64,000 bases of DNA, taken from Acinetobacter kookii (GTDB lineage Bacteria > Pseudomonadota > Gammaproteobacteria > Pseudomonadales > Moraxellaceae). Under the pieces are notes generated by a model. It worked only from the letters and a program-made list of their open reading frames with translations, was not told the origin of the DNA and did no database searches. Of this stretch, positions 57,223 to 64,000 are shown piece after piece. Where the stretch lies: assembly GCF_900096895.1 (NCBI RefSeq), contig NZ_FMYO01000002.1, positions 186,001 through 250,000 of the forward strand, in the 5' to 3' direction. The position numbers and the translations under genes were made by a program. Each line of letters begins with the position of its first letter. Position 1 is the stretch's first letter.

Positions 57223-57747
57223 TTAATCTTGGTAAATCAAATTTGCTTTGTCGATATTATGACTGTCAATCTCAAGGACCTGTTGCTTTTCAACTTCCAC
57301 TTGAATGAGTTCATTTTCAAGATCAACGGCAATCAGTTTGGCTTGAAATTTACGACGGTTATCTACAGCACTGATCAGACGCAGCGCAACGGTTTGTCCG
57401 ATATAACCCGCCATCTGTTCGAGCTGGAAAAATGGACGATCCCAACCCGGAGAAGAAACTTCAAGTGAATACTCACCAGAAATTGGATCATGTACATCAA
57501 GCATGGCACCCACTTGCTGTGTTACGCGAACACAGTCTTGTACGCCGATACCTCGACCCTGCTCAAGCTCGCCATCTTCATTCAGGACAGGTTGCTCGTT
57601 ATTTTCATCTGCTTTATCGATATAGATACGCAATAAAGAACGTTTACCTTGAGGAAGAAATTCAATTCCCCAAAGATCGACATTGCATGCTTGCACTGCA
57701 GGAGCGATTAGGTCTTGGAGTGCTTGAGTTTTATTTGATAGCTTCAT
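57223..57747 (-). CDS. rimP: Ribosome maturation factor RimP
   Basis: RimP is needed for correct 30S subunit maturation. The 174-residue protein has the family sequences [43 protein letters not shown] and [15 protein letters not shown]. It begins the rimP-nusA-infB-rbfA operon. A terminator 121 bp upstream separates it from the tRNA array, so its promoter probably lies at 57750-57860. Confidence 0.95.
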   Translation of the reverse strand: MKLSNKTQALQDLIAPAVQACNVDLWGIEFLPQGKRSLLRIYIDKADENNEQPVLNEDGELEQGRGIGVQDCVRVTQQVGAMLDVHDPISGEYSLEVSSPGWDRPFFQLEQMAGYIGQTVALRLISAVDNRRKFQAKLIAVDLENELIQVEVEKQQVLEIDSHNIDKANLIYQD

Positions 57748-57867
57748 TTACTCTCGTCATTATGCTGCGATTTAATGGTCGCGGTGACCGGTTCAGACTA
57801 ACTCAACTATATTAGTAGTGAAACATGACGATTTGACCAATAAATGTCGGACACTACACGATAGCCA

Positions 57868-57889
57868 ATAAAAAAGGGCGTAATCGCCC
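57868..57889 (-). terminator. Terminator upstream of rimP
   Basis: On the minus strand GGGCG, loop ATTA, then CGCCC followed by TTTTTT. It stops read-through from the tRNA array into rimP. Confidence 0.7.
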
Positions 57890-57922
57890 CTATTTACACA
57901 GAAAAACCAAAGTCCACTGTGC

Positions 57923-57951
57923 AAAAAGGCCCACCTTTTTGTGAGCCTTTT
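57923..57951 (-). terminator. Terminator at the 3' end of the tRNA array
   Basis: On the minus strand AAAAGGC-CAC and GTG-GCCTTTTT form an imperfect 10-bp stem ending in a T-run, eight bases past the CCA end of the last initiator tRNA. Confidence 0.65.
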
Positions 57952-57958
57952 AGAAACT

Positions 57959-58035
<77 letters not shown>

Positions 58036-58125
58036 TCAACGTGCAAAAATTATATACAATCTGCTGATCATTTTCAATCAAAACTGTTCAGTGATTGCTT
58101 GATTAAGTTGCACCTTAATCAAAAA

Positions 58126-58197
58126 CGGTAGCAGGAGCAGGATTAAACCAACAGCCTTCGCCAGTTTATAAAGAGTTGAGCCCGAGGAGCAATCAAC
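58126..58197 (-). pseudogene. Degenerate initiator-tRNA-like copy (p1)
   Basis: On the minus strand the 3' half resembles tRNA-fMet: TCGGGCTCA, GAAGG, TGTTGGTT, then CTGCTACCG. The anticodon loop is broken by an insertion of about 12 nt (ACTCTTTATAAACTGG region). The 5' acceptor strand and D arm are replaced by unrelated sequence starting GATTGCTCC, and the CCA end is CCG. It cannot form a cloverleaf. Confidence 0.75.
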
Positions 58198-58234
58198 TGT
58201 TTAATAAACAGCATTTCTACACATTCTAAAAACT

Positions 58235-58311
<77 letters not shown>

Positions 58312-58387
58312 ACAACATTACAAAAATTTTATCTCACCTTAAATAAACAAGGTGCCTATTTCAGTTTGCATCTAAAATAAGATTGAT

Positions 58388-58461
58388 TGGTAGCGGGAGC
58401 TGGATTTGAGCCAACAACCTTCGCCAGTTTATGAAGAGTTGAGCCCGATGAGCAATCAACC
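58388..58461 (-). pseudogene. Degenerate initiator-tRNA-like copy (p2)
   Basis: This is closer to tRNA-fMet at its 3' end than p1: CAAATCCAGCTCCCGCTACCA is intact in parts. It has the same insertion in the anticodon loop (CTCAACTCTTCATAAACTGG) and the same foreign 5' part (GATTGCTCATCGGG). TTGATTG before it and CAATCAA after it could pair as a 7-bp closing stem. It shares a common ancestor with p1. Confidence 0.75.
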
Positions 58462-58496
58462 AATTCTATAAATAGCATTACCAAACCATTAAAAAA

Positions 58497-58573
<77 letters not shown>

Positions 58574-58619
58574 TCAACAGATTTGCTGCTTACACCAACT
58601 TATGTTCTGGATTATAAGT

Positions 58620-58704
58620 TGGTGCGGAAGGGGGGACTTGAACCCCCACGCCCGAAAGCACTACCACCTCAAGGTAGCGTGTCTACCAATTCCACCACCA
58701 CCGC
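58620..58704 (-). tRNA. tRNA-Leu (GAG)
   Basis: This 85-nt type II tRNA has encoded CCA, anticodon loop CTTGAGG giving GAG, and a variable arm (TGCTTTCGGGCG). The D arm TGGTGGAATTGGTAGACACG is typical of tRNA-Leu, and the E. coli counterpart leuU also adjoins secG. The acceptor stem has one T/T mismatch (positions 5 and 68). Confidence 0.95.
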
Positions 58705-58757
58705 AGCTGTGACGCATTCTAGTCGGATCACACCCAAAAAGAAAGAACTAAATAAAT

Positions 58758-59087
58758 TTATTCGCCAGTTTTTGGTGCAACTGGTGAAGTTTCACTCGAA
58801 TTTGCCGGAGCTGTGGTTGTTGTTTGTACCGATTTTAAGCTATAGGCATCAGTGGTTTGCTTTTTGGCAAACACAGCTAAACTTAGGCTCGTGACAAAAA
58901 ATAAAGCGGTTAAAATTGCGGTTAAACGGGTTAAAAAATTAGCCGAACCCGAAGCACCAAAAACGGTTGCCGCGCCACCACCACCAAAGGATGCACCTGC
59001 ATCGGCACCCTTACCATGTTGTACCAGAATCAATACAATCATTAAAATGGCTAAGATAATATGTACTACCAGCACAAATGCATGCAT
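58758..59087 (-). CDS. secG: Preprotein translocase subunit SecG
   Basis: SecG is a small subunit of the SecYEG channel that assists SecA-driven export. The 109-residue protein has two membrane helices (about 2-22 and 52-72) joined by the family loop HGKGADAGASFGGGGAATVFG. A Thr/Ser/Pro-rich C-terminal tail of about 35 residues follows. It is 13 bp after tpiA and just before the tRNA-Leu gene, the conserved arrangement. Confidence 0.94.
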   Translation of the reverse strand: MHAFVLVVHIILAILMIVLILVQHGKGADAGASFGGGGAATVFGASGSANFLTRLTAILTALFFVTSLSLAVFAKKQTTDAYSLKSVQTTTTAPANSSETSPVAPKTGE

Positions 59088-59100
59088 GCTGAACTCCTAA

Positions 59101-59892
59101 TTATTTTGTATTTGCAAAAGCCTGAGCAATTTTATAGAAAGACTCTGCATTTAAAGATGCACCACCAACCAGCGCACCATTAATATCTGGACAGGCAGCC
59201 AACTCTACTGCATTTTCCGGCTTAACACTACCACCATATAAAATTGCCATGCTGGCACCCAAAGGGGTAATTTGGGTTAAACCTGCACGAATTTTGGCAT
59301 GCATCGCCTGTGCATCTTCAGGTGAAGCGGTTTTACCCGTACCAATCGCCCAAATGGGTTCATAAGCCACCACTATATTTTTCCACTGCTCAGCCTGAAC
59401 AACTGTGGCAATATCACAGATTTGTTGCAATACCACCTGCTCTGCCTGACCATTTTCACGCTGTTCCAGACTTTCACCTACGCAATAAATAATGGTTAAT
59501 CCTGCATTTAAGGCATTTTTAACTTTTTCATTCAGGATTGAGGCAGTTTCAGCAAAAAATTCCCGACGTTCTGAATGACCAATCAGTACAAAATCAATTT
59601 GCTGGTCTTTCAGCAGTTCGGCACTCACTTCACCGGTATATGCTCCTGTACCGGCAATACGGGAAACATCCTGCGCAACGGGATAAACAGGACGTACTGA
59701 ACTTGCCAATTCTGACTGAACACTACCCAAGGCCAGCATGGTCGGTGCAATACCTAAATAACAATCTTGTTCTTTAATTTCATTGTTCTGCAATAATTTT
59801 TTAAAATCTTGCAGCAACGCTTTTGCATCTGCCTGCATTGGGTTCATTTTCCAATTGCCGACAACCCAAGGAGTAATAGCCGAACCCGACAT
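59101..59892 (-). CDS. tpiA: Triosephosphate isomerase
   Basis: TpiA interconverts dihydroxyacetone phosphate and glyceraldehyde 3-phosphate. The 263-residue TIM barrel has GNWKMNPMQ (substrate Asn and Lys), [13 protein letters not shown] (catalytic His), [16 protein letters not shown] (catalytic Glu) and [10 protein letters not shown] (phosphate loop). I start at the ATG at 59892 (MSGSAITPW), with AGG upstream; the frame opens 7 codons earlier. secG follows. Confidence 0.95.
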   Translation of the reverse strand: MSGSAITPWVVGNWKMNPMQADAKALLQDFKKLLQNNEIKEQDCYLGIAPTMLALGSVQSELASSVRPVYPVAQDVSRIAGTGAYTGEVSAELLKDQQIDFVLIGHSERREFFAETASILNEKVKNALNAGLTIIYCVGESLEQRENGQAEQVVLQQICDIATVVQAEQWKNIVVAYEPIWAIGTGKTASPEDAQAMHAKIRAGLTQITPLGASMAILYGGSVKPENAVELAACPDINGALVGGASLNAESFYKIAQAFANTK

Positions 59893-60173
59893 ACAGTAAC
59901 CTATTAAAAACAATTCATTAAACCGCGCATATTCTACACGGAATTCAGCATTTTTTAGAAAATTTTCATATGGCTTTTTTATACTCTTCTTATTTTTGCA
60001 ATCGATCTTCTTTTACTCTCCGGAAAAACTTCTCCCTGTAATTACGACTGGTTCAAAGTTTTATCTGATATTAAGTAGATGACAACATTTTAAGATATGG
60101 TATTTTTATATAACAAAAGTATAATTCAATGATACCAATTATAAACAGATTGATTAAGCAGGCATATTAAAGC

Positions 60174-61886
60174 ATGGCAGCATTACAAGGATCACCAAGA
60201 TTTACGGGTTTTATTCGGCGTTTAGTCGAAGATGGCTTAGTTTCTGCTGAAAATATGCAGAGTGCAATATTGAATGCGAAAAAAGCCAATCAAGATATTG
60301 TCCCTTTTTTAATTTATCAGTTGAAAATTTCCTCTCTGGATATTGCAGAAAAAATCTCTCAAGAATTTGGAGAACCTCTTTTTGATTTGAGCGCCTATGA
60401 CTCTGCTCAAATTATCCGGGAAGGGCTGGATGAAAAACTCATTAGCAAACATTGCGTTTTGCCCATTTTTAAACGCGGGAATTTACTCTACGTCGCAACC
60501 AGCAATCCCACCAATATAGATGCCATGGATGCGATTCGCTTCAGCAGTAAAATGAATATTGAAGCGATTATTGTAGAACACCAGAAATTACACAAACTCA
60601 TTGAACAGAACTTTACCCAGGCGGACAGTTTTGAATTTTCTGATGAAGATATCGATCTAGATCTAGAACAAGAAGACCTGAACAAACCAGCTGATGAAGA
60701 TGATGGTCCCCAAGGGGATGAAGCTCCCATCGTTAAATATATTAATAAACTGTTAATTGATGCCATTCGTATGGGGGCTTCGGATTTACATTTCGAGCCG
60801 TATGAAAAGTCATATCGGGTCCGTTATCGTATTGATGGTGTGCTCCGCCAGATTGCCAATCCGCCGTTGCAGCTGTCCACACGCCTGGCATCACGTTTAA
60901 AAGTCATGTCGCAAATGGATATTTCTGAAAAGCGCTTGCCCCAGGATGGGCGGATTAAACTTAAGCTTTCAAAAACCAAGGCCATCGACTTCCGTGTCAA
61001 CTCATTACCTACCCTATTTGGTGAAAAACTGGTCCTACGTATTCTGGATCCTTCCAGTGCCATGCTGGGCATTGATGCATTGGGCTATGAACCCGATCAA
61101 AAAGAACTGTTTATGCAAGCGCTGGAAAAACCTCAAGGCATGCTGCTGATTACAGGTCCAACCGGTTCCGGTAAAACCGTATCGCTCTATACGGGCTTGA
61201 ATATTCTGAATCGTGAAGATACCAATATTTCAACGGCCGAAGACCCGGTAGAAATCAACCTGGAAGGGATTAATCAGGTCAATGTCAACGCTAAAGTCGG
61301 TTTAACCTTCTCTGCTGCGCTTAAATCATTTTTACGTCAGGATCCTGATATTGTCATGGTCGGTGAGATTCGAGACCTGGAAACCGCTGAAATTGCCGTT
61401 AAAGCAGCACAAACCGGTCATATGGTGATGTCTACACTGCATACCAACAGTGCACCCGAGACCTTGACACGTTTACGCAACATGGGCGTTCCTTCCTTTA
61501 ACATTGCCACCTCGGTCAACCTGGTGATTGCACAACGTTTAGCCCGTCGTTTATGCTCTCAATGTAAAGTGCCTGCAGATATTCCAGAGCCCAGCTTATT
61601 AGAAATGGGTTTTACCGAAGAAGATCTTAAACATCCAGAATTTCAGGTATATCAACCTGTAGGCTGTTCCGAGTGTCGTGAAGGTTATAAAGGTCGTGTC
61701 GGTATTTATGAAGTCATGAAAGTAACCCCTGAAATTTCGAAAATTATTATGGAAGATGGCAATGCACTGGAAATTGCAGCAGCATCTGAAAGATCGGGGT
61801 TTAATAATTTACGCCGTTCAGGATTAATTAAGGTTATGCAGGGGGTGACTTCCCTTCAGGAAGTCAATCGTGTAACCAGTGAATAA
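60174..61886 (+). CDS. pilB: Type IV pilus extension ATPase PilB
   Basis: PilB is the hexameric cytoplasmic motor that drives type IV pilus extension, needed for twitching and DNA uptake. The 570 residues have N-terminal MshEN-type domains (about 1-150), Walker A GPTGSGKT (328-335), the Asp box, Walker B VMVGEIRD (394-401) and the His box with STLHTNSA. A tetracysteine zinc site is formed by CSQC (461-464) and CSEC (498-501). It leads pilB-pilC-pilD, 281 bp from the divergent tpiA. Confidence 0.96.
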   Translation: MAALQGSPRFTGFIRRLVEDGLVSAENMQSAILNAKKANQDIVPFLIYQLKISSLDIAEKISQEFGEPLFDLSAYDSAQIIREGLDEKLISKHCVLPIFKRGNLLYVATSNPTNIDAMDAIRFSSKMNIEAIIVEHQKLHKLIEQNFTQADSFEFSDEDIDLDLEQEDLNKPADEDDGPQGDEAPIVKYINKLLIDAIRMGASDLHFEPYEKSYRVRYRIDGVLRQIANPPLQLSTRLASRLKVMSQMDISEKRLPQDGRIKLKLSKTKAIDFRVNSLPTLFGEKLVLRILDPSSAMLGIDALGYEPDQKELFMQALEKPQGMLLITGPTGSGKTVSLYTGLNILNREDTNISTAEDPVEINLEGINQVNVNAKVGLTFSAALKSFLRQDPDIVMVGEIRDLETAEIAVKAAQTGHMVMSTLHTNSAPETLTRLRNMGVPSFNIATSVNLVIAQRLARRLCSQCKVPADIPEPSLLEMGFTEEDLKHPEFQVYQPVGCSECREGYKGRVGIYEVMKVTPEISKIIMEDGNALEIAAASERSGFNNLRRSGLIKVMQGVTSLQEVNRVTSE

Positions 61887-61912
61887 ATGAAATTTAAAAT
61901 AAGGATAAACGC

Positions 61913-63139
61913 ATGGCTGTCAAAAAAGCACAGATGATGCCCGTCTTCAGTTATGAAGGCATTGATCGCAAAGGGGAAAAACTTAAAGGGGAATTACCTG
62001 CACGTAATATGGCACTTGCCAAAGTGACCTTACGCAAGCAAGGCATTACCATTAAACATATTCGGGAAAAACGTAAAAATATTCTCGAAGGGTTAATGAA
62101 AAAGAAAGTCACCACCCTGGATATCACGATTTTTACCCGCCAGCTGGCCACCATGATGAAAGCCGGTGTACCACTTGTACAAAGCTTTGAAATTGTCGCA
62201 GAAGGTCTGGAAAATCCAGCGATGCGTGAGGTGGTACTGGGTATTAAAGGTGAAGTGGAAGGCGGGAATACCTTTGCAGGTGCACTTAAAAAGTATCCAC
62301 AATATTTTGACAACTTATTCTGCTCACTGGTTGAATCTGGTGAACAGTCCGGTGCCCTGGAAACTATGCTGGACCGTGTCGCGATTTATAAAGAGAAAAG
62401 CGAACTCTTAAAACAAAAAATTAAAAAAGCCATGAAATATCCAGCAACCGTTATTGTGGTTGCTGTGATTGTGACCATCATCTTGATGGTTAAAGTGGTT
62501 CCGGTATTCCAAGATCTGTTCAGTTCTTTTGGTGCTGACCTGCCAGCTTTTACCAAAATGGTGGTAAATATGTCTGAATGGATGCAGAAATACTGGTTTA
62601 TTCTGATTATTGCGATTGGTGCCATTATTGCAGGCTTTCTGGAAGCTAAAAAGCGGAGTAAAAAATTTCGGGATTTTCTCGATAAAGCCGCACTCAAAGC
62701 CCCTATTTTCGGTGACCTGGTTTATAAAGCCATTATTGCGCGTTACAGTCGTACTCTAGCCACTACCTTTGCTGCCGGTGTTCCCTTGATTGATGCCTTG
62801 GAATCCACTGCAGGTGCAACCAATAATGTGGTTTATGAAACTGCCGTAATGAAAATTCGTGATGACGTGGCCACCGGACAACAATTACAATTTGCCATGC
62901 GGGTTACCAACAAATTTCCCTCTATGGCGGTACAGATGGTCGCGATTGGTGAAGAATCTGGTGCGCTGGATGCCATGCTGGATAAAGTCGCAACGCATTT
63001 CGAAAATGAAGTCGACAATGCTGTGGATGGCTTAACCTCGATGATGGAACCCTTGATTATGGCCATACTGGGTGTATTAGTCGGTGGTCTGGTAATTGCC
63101 ATGTATCTTCCAATTTTCCAAATGGGTTCTGTGGTTTAA
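61913..63139 (+). CDS. pilC: Type IV pilus inner-membrane platform protein PilC
   Basis: PilC is the platform protein with which PilB (and the PilT retraction motor) interact. The 408 residues have two GspF-type repeats: TIFTRQLATMMKAGVPLVQSF with LVESGEQSGALE, and TLATTFAAGVPLIDALE with IGEESGALD. Three membrane helices are visible (about 180-205, 220-240 and 378-400). It is paralogous to gspF at 7.1 kb. AAGGATAA precedes the ATG, and its stop overlaps the pilD start. Confidence 0.96.
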   Translation: MAVKKAQMMPVFSYEGIDRKGEKLKGELPARNMALAKVTLRKQGITIKHIREKRKNILEGLMKKKVTTLDITIFTRQLATMMKAGVPLVQSFEIVAEGLENPAMREVVLGIKGEVEGGNTFAGALKKYPQYFDNLFCSLVESGEQSGALETMLDRVAIYKEKSELLKQKIKKAMKYPATVIVVAVIVTIILMVKVVPVFQDLFSSFGADLPAFTKMVVNMSEWMQKYWFILIIAIGAIIAGFLEAKKRSKKFRDFLDKAALKAPIFGDLVYKAIIARYSRTLATTFAAGVPLIDALESTAGATNNVVYETAVMKIRDDVATGQQLQFAMRVTNKFPSMAVQMVAIGEESGALDAMLDKVATHFENEVDNAVDGLTSMMEPLIMAILGVLVGGLVIAMYLPIFQMGSVV

Positions 63140-63999
63140 TGCAAGATTTCATTTCTTATTTTATGATTAACCCAACTGCTTTATATATTGCAGTTGGGCT
63201 TTTTAGTCTGTGTATCGGCAGTTTTCTCAATGTCGTGATTTATCGAACGCCGAAAATGATGGAGCAAGAGTGGCGGCAGGATTGTCAAATATTGCTGCAT
63301 CCTGAGCAGGCCATTATTGACGAAACAAAAATCACCCTCAGCAAGCCTGTTTCAACCTGTCCGAAATGCCAGACTCCCATTCGCTGGTATCAGAATATTC
63401 CTGTCATCAGCTGGCTGGTTTTACAGGGCAAATGCGGTTCTTGCAAAAATCCGATCAGCATTCGCTATCCACTCATTGAATTGTTAACTGCACTCTGTTC
63501 CCTGATCATTGTGGCAGTATTCGGCCCTACCCTACAGATGCTGTTTGGTCTAGTTCTCACTTGGGTACTGATTGCGCTGACTTTTATCGACTTTGACACC
63601 CAGCTTTTACCTGACCGTTATACTTTACCTCTGGCAGCGCTGGGTTTAGCAGTAAATAGCTATAGTCTCTATACCAGTCCAACTTCTGCCATCTGGGGCT
63701 ATATTATTGGCTTCCTGTGTTTGTGGATTGTCTATTATCTGTTTAAGATCATTACCGGCAAAGAAGGTATGGGCTATGGCGATTTTAAACTTCTGGCTGC
63801 CTTAGGTGCCTGGATGGGGCCATTTCTGCTGCCCCTGATTGTATTGCTCTCTTCCTTTGTCGGCGCTGTGATTGGCATTATTCTGCTCAAAATACGCAAA
63901 AAAAATCAGCCTTTTGCATTTGGCCCTTATATTGCGATTGCCGGTTGGATTGCATTCATTTGGGGTGAGCAAATCATGAAAATCTATTTGGGACAGTAA
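63139..63999 (+). CDS. pilD: Prepilin peptidase / N-methyltransferase PilD
   Basis: PilD cleaves and N-methylates type IV prepilins and type II secretion pseudopilins at the inner membrane. The 286-residue protein has the CPKC (74-77) and CGSC (99-102) zinc cysteines in the cytoplasmic domain. The two aspartates of the aspartyl protease are in IDFDTQLLPD (about 150-159) and GYGD (Asp215). About eight helices are visible. The start overlaps the pilC stop (TAATG), and the stop codon is the last complete codon of the window. GspG is a likely substrate. Confidence 0.96.
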   Translation: MQDFISYFMINPTALYIAVGLFSLCIGSFLNVVIYRTPKMMEQEWRQDCQILLHPEQAIIDETKITLSKPVSTCPKCQTPIRWYQNIPVISWLVLQGKCGSCKNPISIRYPLIELLTALCSLIIVAVFGPTLQMLFGLVLTWVLIALTFIDFDTQLLPDRYTLPLAALGLAVNSYSLYTSPTSAIWGYIIGFLCLWIVYYLFKIITGKEGMGYGDFKLLAALGAWMGPFLLPLIVLLSSFVGAVIGIILLKIRKKNQPFAFGPYIAIAGWIAFIWGEQIMKIYLGQ

Positions 64000-64000
64000 T

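Noticed and set aside
58090-58122. Hairpin TTGATTAAG/CTTAATCAA as a terminator inside the tRNA array
   Set aside because: The 9-bp stem is perfect but has no T-run on the minus strand. It more likely marks a spacer fold or processing site in the tRNA precursor.

Overview
The window looks like chromosomal DNA of an Acinetobacter species (Moraxellaceae, Gammaproteobacteria). This rests on scattered type II secretion genes (gspF-gspG alone), a two-domain polyphosphate:AMP phosphotransferase, fused hisIE, the ubiE-ubiJ-ubiB order, a tpiA-secG-tRNA-rimP-nusA-infB-rbfA block, pilBCD, and moderate-to-low GC with A/T-rich intergenic gaps. I see no rRNA, CRISPR array, insertion sequence or prophage. 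It is mostly core genome.

Layout. 0-6 kb: the 5' end of murI, a DUF1285 gene, ETF-quinone oxidoreductase, tusA, and the corC-like/lnt pair, followed by a degraded palindromic repeat. 6-13.5 kb: a small membrane protein, gspG-gspF, then priA, a KefC-like antiporter and hslO. 13.7-18.3 kb: two DUF2147 paralogues, cbpA-cbpM, a YdcH-like protein and a CorA-type transporter. 18.4-31.3 kb, all on the minus strand: pnp, rpsO, about 960 bp without a convincing gene but with several hairpins and repeats, then recC-recB-recD. 31.5-41.9 kb: an unknown protein, polyphosphate:AMP phosphotransferase, a FFLEELY-type protein, ubiE-ubiJ-ubiB, a lipoprotein plus a probable outer-membrane barrel, and a patatin-like protein. 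42.1-45.8 kb: hisIE, a UvrD/FBH1-like helicase, and a RecF/COG3950-like protein whose ATPase residues are largely lost. 46.2-52.4 kb: a six-gene mrp Na+/H+ antiporter operon with mrpB fused to mrpA. 52.5-59.9 kb, minus strand: rbfA, infB, nusA, rimP, a tRNA array (three initiator tRNAs interleaved with two degenerate copies, then tRNA-Leu), secG and tpiA. 60.2-64 kb: pilB-pilC-pilD, complete to the last bases.

How the genes work together. The translation/RNA block (rimP, nusA, infB, rbfA, initiator tRNAs) serves transcription-coupled translation and initiation. RecBCD and PriA serve double-strand-break repair and replication restart. UbiE, UbiJ and UbiB act in ubiquinone synthesis, and ETF-QO feeds electrons into the quinone pool. 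PilD should process both the type IV pilins and the GspG pseudopilin encoded 57 kb away in the same window.

The most interesting signals are the interleaved initiator-tRNA/pseudo-tRNA array, the helicase plus pseudo-ATPase pair, the structured non-coding gap between recD and rpsO with a duplicated 18-bp dyad, and three 12-bp DnaA-box-like repeats at the recD start. Everything was read by eye from sequence. No database search or folding program was run.
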